A stretch of DNA of 55,046 bases from Oscillospiraceae bacterium (GCA_028720105.1 JAQYLI010000023.1:1-55046); one strand, 5' to 3'. Numbered from the stretch's first letter, positions 8,767 to 18,508 are shown. Program-made: numbers and translations. Notes: generated by a model from the letters alone, not told the origin.

Positions 8767-10881
8767 TTAATCCTCATAATCATCATAGTTTTCGGTATCT
8801 TCATTATCCGAAAGCGCCACCGCAAGTTCTTCCTCAGACCTGCCGCCCAGCTTTTCAATGTGATAATCCTTGTTGTAATACGCCTCGATTATCTCCCTAA
8901 TCATAAGCTTGGAATACTCGCCCTTTTCCACAAATCCCGAAAATGCAATGTCGGGGTCGTCCGCAGGGTAGAAGCCGATAAACGCCGAACCCGTGTCGGA
9001 TTTCGAGGTCATCTGGGGAGTACCCGTCTTAATAGCCGCCTTTTTCGGCAGCTCTGTAAGGAGATAGCTGTCGGTGTAATAATCCTTTACCGTAGGATAT
9101 GTGTATGCTTCAAAAGCCGCCGCTTCCTCCATACCCTCTATGACCTTGTCAAAGGTGTAGCCCGTCTTGTCCTCAATGACCGAGGCAACTACAGGCTCGG
9201 TCTTGCTCACAAGGGACTCCATATTATAGGTGTAAACGCTGTCCACCAGATATGTCTGATATCTTACTCCCCTGTTTCCTATCATAAGCGCCTGATCCGC
9301 CATCTGAAGAGGAGTGACATAGGTGTCCGACTGACCGATTGCCGCCTGAATGACGTTTCCTGCCTGCCATACCTGCTGACGGGCTTCAAAGGTGTCGGGG
9401 CTTGCAATATAACCCGTTTTCACGCCCCGTCCCGTCTCAAGACCCATTTCCTCGCCCAGACCGTACTTTGAAGCATAATCCGTTATCTTGTCAATGCCCA
9501 TTACCCTGCCCACCTCGTAAAAGAAGATGTTGCAGGACTCTCTCAGAGCGCCCACCACGTTGAGCCTGCCGTGATAGCCCGTACATTCGGGACTCCAGCC
9601 CTCCCAGTAGGTGTAATATTTCTGACAGTTCACCACATCTGTGGGACTGATTATCCCCTCATTGAGAGCCGCTGTGGCGGTAACTGTCTTGAATGTGGAG
9701 CCGGGACGGTAAAGTCCCGAGGTAACTCTGTTAAGAAGCGGAGAATTTTCCCCGTTTGCCACCTTGGAATAATTTTCCAAATAATCCTTTAAGTCATATG
9801 TGGGAGCAGTGGCTCCTGCCAGCAATGCACCGCTTTTTGCGTCAAGGACAACCAGTGCCCCCGCATTTGCCTCCGTGCCCTTAGCCTTTGAAGAGGTCTG
9901 ATTGTTAAGCCAGTAAATATGATTTTCAAGGATAGTCTGCACCTTCCGCTGATAATCGCTGTCAACGGTAAGCTTGATGGTATTCCCGGGAACGGCTTCC
10001 TCGGTTATCTCGTCATTTACCACAACTCCACCCTGAATTTCAAGGGTGCGCACACCCTTTTTGCCCCGAAGAGTGCTTTCCATAGCCTTTTCAATGCCGC
10101 CCTTGCCCAGAGTATCGTTAAGAGCATAGCCGCTGCCCTTGAGCTGGTCATATTCCTCGGAGGATATGGCTCCCACCGTGCCGATAAGATGAGGTATAAC
10201 GTCCCCCGTTTTTACCTCCCTCACCGCCTCCTGAACGATATCCACGCCGTCAAGGTCATAGGTAAGCTCCTTGAGTCTTACCACCGCTTCCATCGTGATA
10301 TCCTCCGCAAAGGTGTATCTGTTTGAAACGGAAAAATCCCTGAGATACATAGTATACCGCACTCCTGCGATTATACGCTTCTCGCGGTCGGTAAGCCCGT
10401 TGTCTATCTCATACAGCCCCGTCATAGCGATTATACATTCCTCGGCAGTACCGTACACCTGCACGCCGATGTTTTTCCTTAGCCTTGCAATATCGCTTTC
10501 CCTGTCGGGAAGAAACTCGAAGGGAGCATTATCGCTTATGGGCAGAGCGTCCTCCCACTTCACATTTTTCTCCTCGAGAACGCTCGCTACTTTAAGGATA
10601 ATGCGGTTTATCTCCCTGTTGTCGGTGGGGAAGAACGCCTTCTGGATAACAGCGTTGAAGCCTGCCTTGTTGCTCACAAGATATTCACCGCTGCTGTCGG
10701 CAATTTCCCCTCTGGGAGCGTTTATTACCTGCTCGGCGGTGTTGGAGCTGAGAGACTTCTGCAGATAGCTGCTTCCGTCCACAAGCTGCAGCTTCATAAG
10801 CCTGAAAGCCCCCATACTCATTATAAAAAGGGTCGCCGCCATAATAATGATAAAGCGGATATTGTCCGCAGCCTTGTTCAT
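8767..10881 (-). CDS. Class B penicillin-binding protein (D,D-transpeptidase)
   Basis: Cross-links peptidoglycan outside the membrane. One N-terminal membrane segment (residues about 10-32) is followed by a dimerisation/pedestal region beginning around NAPRGEIADSSGEYL, then the transpeptidase domain. All three active-site motifs are visible: STFK (serine nucleophile), SCN, and KTGT. There is no PASTA domain. I start at the ATG at 10881 (MNKAADNIRF; about 704 residues) because GGAGGTG lies 6 bases before it; two earlier in-frame ATGs sit in or before that site. Whether it is the elongation (PBP2), division or sporulation (SpoVD-like) type cannot be decided here. No rodA/ftsW partner is adjacent. 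Confidence 0.92.
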   Translation of the reverse strand: MNKAADNIRFIIIMAATLFIMSMGAFRLMKLQLVDGSSYLQKSLSSNTAEQVINAPRGEIADSSGEYLVSNKAGFNAVIQKAFFPTDNREINRIILKVASVLEEKNVKWEDALPISDNAPFEFLPDRESDIARLRKNIGVQVYGTAEECIIAMTGLYEIDNGLTDREKRIIAGVRYTMYLRDFSVSNRYTFAEDITMEAVVRLKELTYDLDGVDIVQEAVREVKTGDVIPHLIGTVGAISSEEYDQLKGSGYALNDTLGKGGIEKAMESTLRGKKGVRTLEIQGGVVVNDEITEEAVPGNTIKLTVDSDYQRKVQTILENHIYWLNNQTSSKAKGTEANAGALVVLDAKSGALLAGATAPTYDLKDYLENYSKVANGENSPLLNRVTSGLYRPGSTFKTVTATAALNEGIISPTDVVNCQKYYTYWEGWSPECTGYHGRLNVVGALRESCNIFFYEVGRVMGIDKITDYASKYGLGEEMGLETGRGVKTGYIASPDTFEARQQVWQAGNVIQAAIGQSDTYVTPLQMADQALMIGNRGVRYQTYLVDSVYTYNMESLVSKTEPVVASVIEDKTGYTFDKVIEGMEEAAAFEAYTYPTVKDYYTDSYLLTELPKKAAIKTGTPQMTSKSDTGSAFIGFYPADDPDIAFSGFVEKGEYSKLMIREIIEAYYNKDYHIEKLGGRSEEELAVALSDNEDTENYDDYED

Positions 10882-10914
10882 CTCCATCACCTCCGCATAA
10901 AGCCGATACACGTA

Positions 10915-11559
10915 TCAGCCGAAAATTTTCGTAAGCTCTTTTATGCTTTCCGCACTTGCAGCAATTTTGTCACGCGGCATATCCTTTCCGAAGCCGTAAG
11001 CAGCGTGAACAAAAGGAATAGTCGCTTTAAAGGCAGACTCGCAGTCCCCTGCCGTGTCCCCCACATAAGCTGCGCTTGTTACATTGTTTCGCTCCATAAG
11101 GAGCCTTATGGTCTCGTCCTTGGGCTTTCCCGTCTCGCCCCAGCAGAGATAATCCGTAAAAAGCCGCTCCAGACCGCAGTATTCAAAGAATGCCTCAATA
11201 TATCCGCTCTGACAGTTGCTCACAATAAACAGGCGGTGATTTTCCGAAAGCTTTGAAAGGGTCTCCTCCGTACCGTCATAGAGCCTGCCGCCCTTTGAGG
11301 CTAGGAAATTATTCTCGTTCTCGGCGCACATATCAAGTATCTCATACTGCTTTGTGGCGGAGAGCATAGGGAAAAGCTTTTTCGCTATCTCGTCCATAGT
11401 CATTCCCATAACTCCCCTGATGTCCTCACCGGTTATTCGGACGTTTCTGAGCAGAGGATTGTTAAGCCCCCTCACAGTCTCGTCCCAGGAAGCGGCAACG
11501 TTTTCCGAGCTGTCCCACAAGGTGCCGTCAAGATCGAAAATAATACTTTCAGCGTTCAC
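10915..11559 (-). CDS. HAD-superfamily phosphatase (phosphoglycolate phosphatase-like)
   Basis: A 214-residue soluble hydrolase. Motif I FDLDGTLWDS supplies the nucleophilic and general-acid aspartates, SNCQ is motif II, the lysine of GKPKDE is motif III, and VGDTAGDCESA is motif IV. A helical cap domain lies between residues about 18 and 85, as in subfamily I (Gph-like). The substrate cannot be read from sequence. It lies 24 bases downstream of coaX and 33 bases upstream of the penicillin-binding protein gene, so it is co-transcribed. Confidence 0.85.
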   Translation of the reverse strand: MNAESIIFDLDGTLWDSSENVAASWDETVRGLNNPLLRNVRITGEDIRGVMGMTMDEIAKKLFPMLSATKQYEILDMCAENENNFLASKGGRLYDGTEETLSKLSENHRLFIVSNCQSGYIEAFFEYCGLERLFTDYLCWGETGKPKDETIRLLMERNNVTSAAYVGDTAGDCESAFKATIPFVHAAYGFGKDMPRDKIAASAESIKELTKIFG

Positions 11560-11583
11560 AGCGCTCTCCCCCTTTACAATAGG

Positions 11584-12348
11584 TCACTTGTTTTTATCGT
11601 AAATTATCATAAGCCCCTTCAAGGGCAGGTCATCGTCAATAATAATAGTGCTTTTGCACAAAGGGACAACCGCCCCCGCAGCGTCGCCCGTAGCAACTGC
11701 GGTGCAGACTTCACCCATCTCACCGTTAATGCGGCTGATAAGCCCGTCTATCATTCCCGCGCAGCCGTACAGCACGCCGCTTTTGAGACATTCCACCGTG
11801 TTCCTGCCGATTATCCTCTTAGGCGGCTCAAGAGCAATTCGGGGAAGCTGTGAAGCCTTTGTTACAAGAGAATCAAGAGACACTCTCAGCCCGGGAACTA
11901 TCATTCCCCCGATGTGACTTCCCTTTCCGTCAATTACCGAAAGGGTGGTGGCGGTGCCCATATCAATTATGATAAGGGGCAATGGATAATTTTTTATTCC
12001 TGCGGCAGCATTTACCACCATACTGCTGCCCAGCTGAGCAGGATTATCTATCATAATGCTGAGTCCCGTTTTTATTCCGGGACCCACCACCATAGGCGTA
12101 ATTCCCGTAAGCCGCCGTACAGCCTCCTTTACGGTAAGGGTAAGAGAGGGCACCACCGAGGAGATTATTCCCCCCTCAATGCTTCGGTGATCCTCCCCGT
12201 TAAGCTCGAAGGCAGTGCGGATAAGAGCGGCATATTCAAGAGTAGTGGCAGTATGGGCGGTGGACAGGGTCTCTCTGAAAAGGATTTTCCCATCTTTGCA
12301 GCCGCCGATAACGGTGTTGGTGTTTCCTATGTCAATAGCTAATATCAT
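11584..12348 (-). CDS. coaX: Type III pantothenate kinase CoaX
   Basis: Phosphorylates pantothenate with ATP, the first step of coenzyme A synthesis. At the N-terminus MILAIDIGNTNTVIGG carries the phosphate-1 motif with the catalytic aspartate. Other family marks are GPGIKTGLSI, IIDMGTATTLSVID (phosphate-2/adenosine region) and GGMIVPGLRVS. The length of 254 residues is normal for CoaX. First gene of the minus-strand unit coaX - HAD - PBP - gspF-like. The promoter is in the 266-base region shared with secG; no strong box is visible for it. Confidence 0.93.
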   Translation of the reverse strand: MILAIDIGNTNTVIGGCKDGKILFRETLSTAHTATTLEYAALIRTAFELNGEDHRSIEGGIISSVVPSLTLTVKEAVRRLTGITPMVVGPGIKTGLSIMIDNPAQLGSSMVVNAAAGIKNYPLPLIIIDMGTATTLSVIDGKGSHIGGMIVPGLRVSLDSLVTKASQLPRIALEPPKRIIGRNTVECLKSGVLYGCAGMIDGLISRINGEMGEVCTAVATGDAAGAVVPLCKSTIIIDDDLPLKGLMIIYDKNK

Positions 12349-12529
12349 AAAGTCGTTTCCTCTTAAAAATATAAATATACATTTTAATTATCTCATAAAA
12401 TTTTCGCAAGTTAAATCAACATTTGATTAACATTCTCTGAATTATTGCAATTTTGTGGGCTAATCAAGCATTTAAGCCTGTTCCGCGCAGCGACTATTTG
12501 TTCTATTTGCACAAAAATTCCCAAAGCCC

Positions 12530-12558
12530 TTGCATATTCGCAAAAGTTGTGGTATAAT
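12530..12558 (+). promoter_or_regulatory. secG promoter
   Basis: TTGCAT, 17 bases, TATAAT, about 50 bases upstream of the secG start; GGAGG lies at the expected distance before the ATG. Confidence 0.75.
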
Positions 12559-12614
12559 AATCTCGATAAACTCGTGATGTATGTTTATTTATATAAATTG
12601 GAGGAAAAAATATA

Positions 12615-12875
12615 ATGGGTGCAATCGAGATCATCAGCGGCATCGTGCTTATAGCGTGCAGCGTTTTTATTGTTGTCATCACTCTTATGCAGTCACAGAA
12701 GCAGCAGGGTATGACAAGCGCCATTCAGGGTTCAAACAATGACAGCTTCTACGGCAAGAACGGTCAGAACACCAGAGAAAAGGCTCTTGAGAGACTGACC
12801 AAGATAGTAGCCTTCATTTTCTTTGTCATTGTTATTGCGGTAAATATAATTTCCGTAGTAGCTTCAAAGGGCTGA
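12615..12875 (+). CDS. secG: Preprotein translocase subunit SecG
   Basis: Small auxiliary subunit of the SecYEG protein-export channel. Its 86 residues contain two membrane segments (about 3-24 and 63-83) joined by a polar loop with the family's MQSQKQQG and GSNNDSFYGKN stretches. Followed by its own terminator and then rnr, the order common in Firmicutes, although smpB does not follow here. Confidence 0.93.
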   Translation: MGAIEIISGIVLIACSVFIVVITLMQSQKQQGMTSAIQGSNNDSFYGKNGQNTREKALERLTKIVAFIFFVIVIAVNIISVVASKG

Positions 12876-12886
12876 TTGAGTCTAAC

Positions 12887-12915
12887 GCTCCTGCACGACG
12901 TGTAGGAGCTTTTTT
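12887..12915 (+). terminator. Terminator between secG and rnr
   Basis: GCTCCTGCA / TGTAGGAGC (one G-T pair), 5-base loop, then six T. Read-through probably feeds rnr, which starts 19 bases later. Confidence 0.85.
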
Positions 12916-12933
12916 GTATAAGGAGGGCAGATT

Positions 12934-15060
12934 ATGGCAGAGATTTCTCAGATCTGTATTTCAAGAATACTTAACGTTTTAGAGCAGGGGGGCAAGCGTG
13001 CAGTCCCCGAAAAAGCCCTTTTCGGCAGAGTAAAGGGCAAGAAAATATCCACAGCCGATTTTAAAAGAGCGGCAGCGTCCCTCTGCGAAAGCGGCGATAT
13101 AATGCTTACAAAGCAGGGGTATATCCTCTGCAAGGCTCACGATATGTTCAAAGCCGATGTGGCAAGGATAAACAAGACCTTCGGCTTTGTAAGACGAGAG
13201 GACGGAGTTGAGATATTCGTCCCCGGAAAATACCTCAAGGGCGCAATGCCCGGAGATACGGTAGTGTGCAGGCTCATTCCCCCAAGAGGCGAGTCTCCCG
13301 AAGCGGAGGTGTGCGCCGTTGCAAAGGAGGGCTTCTCCGAATTCACAGGCACTCTCGTTTCGGAAAATAACAGCTATTTCGTTCAGCCCGACAGCTTCTG
13401 CCGTGACCTTATCGCCGTAAGCGGCAAGGACACCGATGCCAAAGCGGGCGATAAAGTCCTTGCGGTCATCACCAAAAGAGGCGAACGTCACGCCGACCAC
13501 CGCTGCCGCATAAGTGCGGTTTTCGGCAGCTCCGACAGAGCGGTGAGCAGCGCAATGGCAGTGCTTTATATGAACGATGTGGAAACGGAATTCCCCCTTG
13601 CCGTCCAGGACGAAGCAAGGCACATCTCGGGTATGAAGATAACCGACAAGGACATCTACAGCCGCCTTGACCTTAGAGATGAAATAATCTTCACCATTGA
13701 CGGCGCAGACACCAAGGATATAGACGATGCCATATCCGTTTCAAGAACAGATAACGGCTATGCGCTGGGCGTTCATATCGCAGATGTTTCCCACTATGTT
13801 AAGCAGGGTTCCGAGCTTGACAAGGACGCCTTTCTCCGGGGAACATCAATTTACTACGCAAATAAAGTTATCCCTATGCTCCCCAAGGAATTGTCAAACG
13901 GCATATGCTCCCTTAACCCCAATGAGGACAGACTTGCCTTTTCCTGCCTTATGGAGCTTGACTCCGAGGGCAAGCTTGTAAAGTACAAATTCAGCAAGAC
14001 CGTTATCCGCTCACGGGTAAAGGGCGTTTACAGCGAGGTAAACAAGATACTTGACTGTAAGGACGATTTGAACGCTGTCCCCGATGAATTAAAGGAAAAA
14101 TATAACGGACTTTTCGACACCATTTTTCTTATGCAGGAGCTTGCGGAAATACTCACCGCCAATAAGCTGAAGCGAGGCGCACCACAAATTGACACCCCCG
14201 AGTGCAAGCTTGAGATAAACGAAAACGAGGTCTGCGTCAACGTTTTAAGGCGAGAAAGAGGAAAAGCTGAGCTTATTATCGAGGAATTTATGCTTATGGC
14301 AAACGAATCCGCCGCAAAGACTGCCCGTGAGCATAACATTCCCTTTGTGTACCGTGTCCACGAGGACCCCGCCCCCGAAAAGGTAAGCGAGCTTATCGAG
14401 GTCACCGACAGACTTGGCGTTTCCCACCCGCAGTTTTCAAGCGTGAAGCCCGTACACCTTGCGGAAATTTTAAATTCCGTCAAGGACACCGACCTTTCCC
14501 CCGTAATAAACAATATGGTTCTCCGCTCAATGGCAAAGGCGAAATATTCGGACGAACCTCTCGGACATTTCGGACTTGTGCTTAAAGACTACGCCCATTT
14601 CACCTCCCCCATAAGGCGTTATCCCGACCTTGCAATACACAGAATACTCACCGACCTCTGCTACAATAAAGAGCCTGCGGCAGTGATAGCAAAAAAATAC
14701 GGCAGATTTGCAAACGCCGCTTCCCTCCAGTCCTCCGAATGCGAGCTTACCGCAATGCGCGTGGAAAGGGAATGTGAGGACTGCTACATTGCCGAATTTA
14801 TGTCCGCCCACTTAGGCGAAGAATTCGAGGGAATGGTAAGCTCCGTCACCGATTACGGAATGTACGTGGAACTGCCTAACACCGTAGAGGGACTTGTAAA
14901 GCTTGAAACTCTCCCCGACGGAATTTATGAGTTCGACGGACATTTCTCCGTTACAAGAGACGGCAAGGCAGTATATTCCGTAGGTCAGCACGTAAGAGTA
15001 AAATGCGTAAAGACCGATATCTCCGGCGGAAATATTGATTTTGTAATAGTAAACGAATGA
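12934..15060 (+). CDS. rnr: Ribonuclease R
   Basis: A 708-residue 3'-5' exoribonuclease that degrades structured RNA. An N-terminal winged-helix region (residues 1-65) precedes cold-shock OB domains (about 70-220) and the RNB catalytic domain from about 245. The RNB metal-binding core DGADTKDIDDAIS shows the aspartate cluster, and FTSPIRRYPDLAIHR is its conserved arginine segment. A C-terminal S1 domain (about 625-708, EEFEGMVSSVTDYGMYVEL) completes the family architecture. GGAGGG lies just before the ATG. Confidence 0.95.
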   Translation: MAEISQICISRILNVLEQGGKRAVPEKALFGRVKGKKISTADFKRAAASLCESGDIMLTKQGYILCKAHDMFKADVARINKTFGFVRREDGVEIFVPGKYLKGAMPGDTVVCRLIPPRGESPEAEVCAVAKEGFSEFTGTLVSENNSYFVQPDSFCRDLIAVSGKDTDAKAGDKVLAVITKRGERHADHRCRISAVFGSSDRAVSSAMAVLYMNDVETEFPLAVQDEARHISGMKITDKDIYSRLDLRDEIIFTIDGADTKDIDDAISVSRTDNGYALGVHIADVSHYVKQGSELDKDAFLRGTSIYYANKVIPMLPKELSNGICSLNPNEDRLAFSCLMELDSEGKLVKYKFSKTVIRSRVKGVYSEVNKILDCKDDLNAVPDELKEKYNGLFDTIFLMQELAEILTANKLKRGAPQIDTPECKLEINENEVCVNVLRRERGKAELIIEEFMLMANESAAKTAREHNIPFVYRVHEDPAPEKVSELIEVTDRLGVSHPQFSSVKPVHLAEILNSVKDTDLSPVINNMVLRSMAKAKYSDEPLGHFGLVLKDYAHFTSPIRRYPDLAIHRILTDLCYNKEPAAVIAKKYGRFANAASLQSSECELTAMRVERECEDCYIAEFMSAHLGEEFEGMVSSVTDYGMYVELPNTVEGLVKLETLPDGIYEFDGHFSVTRDGKAVYSVGQHVRVKCVKTDISGGNIDFVIVNE

Positions 15061-15066
15061 CATCGG

Positions 15067-15098
15067 ACGGACTGCTTCAAATCGGAGCAGTCCGTTTC
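15067..15098 (+). terminator. rnr terminator
   Basis: Perfect 10-bp inverted repeat ACGGACTGCT / AGCAGTCCGT starting 6 bases after the stop, followed by a T-rich but interrupted tail. Confidence 0.8.
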
Positions 15099-15273
15099 CC
15101 ATTCTTAATTATAGCACATTTGTCTCCAAAAGTCAAGAACAAAAGTGCTGACAGAATAAAATTCGTATATATCCACAAAAAACAAACCGCCCAATATATA
15201 AAAACAGCACATATATTCCAAACAATTATCCTGCCCGTCCAAATATCCGCATAAAATTAGTATAATACTCTAC

Positions 15274-15302
15274 TTGAATTTGAGAAAAAAGTATGCTATA
15301 AT
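15274..15302 (+). promoter_or_regulatory. Promoter of the GH130-azlCD unit
   Basis: TTGAAT, 17 bases, TATAAT, about 55 bases before the GTG start of the phosphorylase gene. Confidence 0.75.
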
Positions 15303-15356
15303 AAACATGTGTTATTTATTGCCCTGCTGCAAATTTTTGCAAAGGAGTTTTACAAA

Positions 15357-16532
15357 GTGAGCATTTTTGAAACCAACAAAGCCCGTGAGGAAGCCCGCTA
15401 CGAGGCTCTCATCACCCGAAAGAACCGTGTTTCCGAGAGCTATAACGGCATCTACGACCGCTACGAATACCCCGTGCTGACCGCCGACCACGCCCCCCTT
15501 ATCTGGAAATACGACTTTAATCCCGAGACAAATCCCTATTTTATGGAAAGACTTGGCGTAAACGCCGTTCTCAACTCGGGAGCAATTTTCCTGAACGGAA
15601 AATACTATCTTGTAGCCAGAGTGGAGGGCAACGACAGAAAGTCCTTCTTCGCCGTTGCAGAAAGCGAAAGCCCCGTTGACGGCTTCCGTTTCTGGGACTT
15701 CCCCGTGCAGCTCCCCGACACCGAGCCCGAGGAGACAAACGTATACGATATGCGCCTTACTCAGCACGAGGACGGCTGGATATACGGCGTATTCTGCTCC
15801 GAGAGCAAGGACAAGTCCGTTTCCGACCTTTCCGCCGCAGTTGCACAGGCAGGAATTGTCCGCACTAAAGATTTAAAGACCTGGGAGCGTCTTCCCAACC
15901 TCAAGTCCAAGTCACCCCAGCAGAGAAATGTAGTTCTCCACCCCGAATTCGTTGACGGCAAGTATGCATTCTACACCCGTCCCCAGGACGATTTCATTCA
16001 GACAGGCTCAGGCGGAGGAGTTTGCTTCGGACTCTGCGAGGATATCACAAACCCCGTTATCTGCACCGAGGAAGTCGTTATCTCCCCCAGACAGTACCAC
16101 ACCATCACCGAGGTCAAGAACGGCGCAGGCGCAGTTCCCATCAAAACCCCCAAGGGCTGGATACATATCGCCCACGGTGTAAGAAACACCGCCGCAGGGC
16201 TTCGCTACGTGATCTATGTATTTGCAACCGACCTTAACGACCCCACAAAGCTTATCGCATCACCCTCGGGTCTGTTCATTGCACCTCACGGCGCTGAAAG
16301 AGTGGGCGACGTTTCAAACGTATGCTTCACAAACGGCGCTATCGTAAGAGAAAACGGCGATGTGTATATTTACTATGCGTCCTCCGACACCCGTGTCCAC
16401 GTTGCCTCCACCACCATTGACAAGCTTATGGATTATACCTTCAACACACCCTCCGACCCCCTTCGTTCGGTTGACTGCGTAAAGCAGAGATGTGAGCTTA
16501 TCGAAAAAAATCTTAAATTTATAAACAAGTAA
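15357..16532 (+). CDS. GH130 4-O-beta-mannosyl-glucose phosphorylase
   Basis: A cytoplasmic inverting phosphorylase predicted to split beta-1,4-mannosyl-glucose with phosphate, giving mannose 1-phosphate and glucose, the last step of mannan disaccharide use. The protein resembles GH130 subfamily 1 (Ruminococcus albus RaMP1 type) throughout: [30 protein letters not shown] holds the conserved substrate loop, with VYDMRLTQ carrying the probable proton-donor aspartate; [17 protein letters not shown] is also conserved. The start is the GTG at 15357 (391 residues), 11 bases after AAAGGAG; the open frame reaches back to 15309 without a site. No epimerase or mannanase neighbours. Assignment within GH130 is from recognition and could shift between mannosyl-glucose and mannooligosaccharide. 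Confidence 0.85.
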   Translation: MSIFETNKAREEARYEALITRKNRVSESYNGIYDRYEYPVLTADHAPLIWKYDFNPETNPYFMERLGVNAVLNSGAIFLNGKYYLVARVEGNDRKSFFAVAESESPVDGFRFWDFPVQLPDTEPEETNVYDMRLTQHEDGWIYGVFCSESKDKSVSDLSAAVAQAGIVRTKDLKTWERLPNLKSKSPQQRNVVLHPEFVDGKYAFYTRPQDDFIQTGSGGGVCFGLCEDITNPVICTEEVVISPRQYHTITEVKNGAGAVPIKTPKGWIHIAHGVRNTAAGLRYVIYVFATDLNDPTKLIASPSGLFIAPHGAERVGDVSNVCFTNGAIVRENGDVYIYYASSDTRVHVASTTIDKLMDYTFNTPSDPLRSVDCVKQRCELIEKNLKFINK

Positions 16533-17236
16533 TGAGATCAGACTTTTTTAAAGGAATTATCCACGGAATACCCATAGCCTTAGGATATCTTTCGGTATCC
16601 TTCGGCTTTGGTATAACGGCGGTGCGGGCAGGACTGTCCGTCGCCGCCGCCGTGGGAATTTCCGCTTCAAACCTCACTTCTGCGGGACAGGCGGCAGGAG
16701 TTGAGATAATCGCCGCAGGAGGAACGCTCCTTGAAATGGCTCTCACCCAGCTTATAATCAATCTGCGCTACTCCCTTATGGGGCTTTCTCTGTCCCAGAA
16801 GCTGGACAGGTCATTCACCACGCCCCACCGCCTGCTTGCGTCCTTCGGCATAACGGACGAGATATTTGCGGTTGCCGCAGCGCAGCCCGGGAGGATAAAG
16901 CCCCTGTATATGTACGGGCTTATCCTCATTTCATTTATCGGCTGGACGGGGGGAACTCTCCTTGGAGCCGCCGCAGGACAGGCTCTGCCGCAAATGTTCA
17001 CATCGGCAATGGGCATACTGCTTTACGGAATGTTCATAGCCATAATCATTCCGCCCTCAAGAAAGAGCAGGAGCATATTCGGGGCAGTAGTTGCCGCCGC
17101 GCTAATAAGCCTGCTGTTTAAATATGTACTGACAGGGGTAAGCGTAGGCTTTGCCATAATCATAAGCGCATCAATAGCTGCGGCTTTGATGGCACTAATT
17201 GCTCCCATAGACGATGAAGAGGAGGAAGAGACGTGA
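16532..17236 (+). CDS. azlC: AzlC-family branched-chain amino acid exporter subunit
   Basis: Large membrane subunit of the AzlCD exporter for branched-chain amino acids and analogues. About 234 residues with several hydrophobic segments; GIIHGIPIALGYLSVSFGFGI and ASFGITDEIFAVA are family stretches. Its ATG overlaps the stop codon of the GH130 gene (TAATG) and its own end overlaps azlD by 4 bases, so the three genes are translationally coupled although their functions look unrelated. Confidence 0.88.
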   Translation: MRSDFFKGIIHGIPIALGYLSVSFGFGITAVRAGLSVAAAVGISASNLTSAGQAAGVEIIAAGGTLLEMALTQLIINLRYSLMGLSLSQKLDRSFTTPHRLLASFGITDEIFAVAAAQPGRIKPLYMYGLILISFIGWTGGTLLGAAAGQALPQMFTSAMGILLYGMFIAIIIPPSRKSRSIFGAVVAAALISLLFKYVLTGVSVGFAIIISASIAAALMALIAPIDDEEEEET

Positions 17237-17532
17237 GCATAGCCATTTATATCGCCGTTATGGCAGGGGTCACATATCTTATCCGAATGTTACCCCTCAC
17301 CCTTTTCAAGTCGAAGATAAAATCAAAATTCCTCAGAAGCTTTCTGAAATATATCCCCTACACCGTGCTGAGCGCAATGACATTCCCTGCCATATTTTAC
17401 TCAACGGGAAATGTCATTACCGCCGCCGCAGGAACAATAGCCGCCCTTGTGACAGCATTTTTCGGACTTCCTCTTATCGTGGTGGCACTTGCCGCCGCAG
17501 GCACGGCGCTGTTGGCAGGGCTATTCATATAA
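17233..17532 (+). CDS. azlD: AzlD-family small exporter subunit
   Basis: Partner of AzlC. The 99 residues contain about four membrane segments and the conserved MAGVTYLIRMLPL start and the YIPYTVLSAMTFPAI stretch. GTG start overlapping the azlC stop; a strong terminator follows. Confidence 0.88.
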   Translation: MSIAIYIAVMAGVTYLIRMLPLTLFKSKIKSKFLRSFLKYIPYTVLSAMTFPAIFYSTGNVITAAAGTIAALVTAFFGLPLIVVALAAAGTALLAGLFI

Positions 17533-17554
17533 GCCTTTTCTTCATAATTATGAT

Positions 17555-17602
17555 ATCTGCCCCCGAGGGAAACACATTCCTACCGGGGGCAGATCTTTTT
17601 TT
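17555..17602. terminator. Terminator after azlD
   Basis: ATCTGCCCCCG / CGGGGGCAGAT, 18-base loop, then a run of seven T. It also lies directly past the stop of the convergent gene at 17604. Confidence 0.88.
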
Positions 17603-17603
17603 G

Positions 17604-18392
17604 TCAATTTGTCTTAAACTCCACCGAATTCATCACCGCATAAATATCATCAAGGGAGTTCATACCGAACATTATCGTATAGCTGTGATTAAGATCGGAA
17701 ACAGGATAAACCTCAAATGCGGCTTCGTATCTTGTGGGATGATCCTCGTCAACAGTATTCTCCTCTATGCTAAGTATACCCTTGATGTTTTCGGATTCAT
17801 AGACATAACATTCCTCGTAAAGCGACACCCCCGTCGCCTTTATTGTTCCGAGAACAACGAAGGCAGTTGCTTTGCCCATATTCCAGAAGCTGTAGTCCTC
17901 CTTGTCAAGCAGTATACTACATTTATATACAGCAAAGCGTGAGTCGGGCAGACCATATCCGAAGCTTTCAAAAGCAGCCATCAGCTTTTTGAATGCCTTT
18001 TCATCGGGAACATTTTCATTTTCATCATACTGAGAGTAATCCGTCAGATCCATAACAGCATCATAAGGCTCCGACATCAGCAGTACGACCTCATTGGTAT
18101 CGTTCCGTCTGTAAATAATATAGGGGTAATCGTGTTCGGGAGAAGGCTGTGTTTCAAGAATGAATCCCGACGGGATATCAAGGGAAACAAATTCATTCTC
18201 CACCCTTTTAAAGCTGTCATTTCTCACATCATACCTATCAAAATACTCTCCCTTGCTCTCAAAGCAGGGCATAATATATTCCCTTGCTGCCTTGCTCAAA
18301 GCCGCACGAGGCATTATCACCCAAATCACAAAGCCCAGTATCAGCACCGCCGCCACAATGGAGAAAATAATAATTTTGGTTTTCTTTTTCAC
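17604..18392 (-). CDS. Membrane-anchored protein of unknown function
   Basis: A 262-residue protein with a lysine-rich start (MKKKTK) and one hydrophobic segment at residues about 7-28, so it is probably anchored with the rest outside the cell. The remainder is a mixed, acidic domain with no motif I recognise. Residues 60-110 (LDIPSGFILETQ, IIYRRNDTNEVVLLMSEP) resemble the surface-exposed beta domains found in many small Firmicute anchored proteins, which says nothing on function. The start is GTG with AAAGGGG upstream. Single-gene unit with its own promoter. Confidence 0.75.
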   Translation of the reverse strand: MKKKTKIIIFSIVAAVLILGFVIWVIMPRAALSKAAREYIMPCFESKGEYFDRYDVRNDSFKRVENEFVSLDIPSGFILETQPSPEHDYPYIIYRRNDTNEVVLLMSEPYDAVMDLTDYSQYDENENVPDEKAFKKLMAAFESFGYGLPDSRFAVYKCSILLDKEDYSFWNMGKATAFVVLGTIKATGVSLYEECYVYESENIKGILSIEENTVDEDHPTRYEAAFEVYPVSDLNHSYTIMFGMNSLDDIYAVMNSVEFKTN

Positions 18393-18437
18393 TTAATGTA
18401 CCCCTTTCCAAATTCTGCCGAAATAACCGTTAAAAAT

Positions 18438-18466
18438 ATATTACCATATTTTCACTCAAATGTCAA
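18438..18466 (-). promoter_or_regulatory. Promoter of the anchored unknown protein gene
   Basis: On the minus strand TTGACA (18466-18461), 17 bases, TAATAT (18443-18438), about 45 bases before the GTG start. Confidence 0.75.
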
Positions 18467-18508
18467 TTGGAGCGGAATAAAAATTTCATTAAAACGGATT
18501 TAAAAAAA

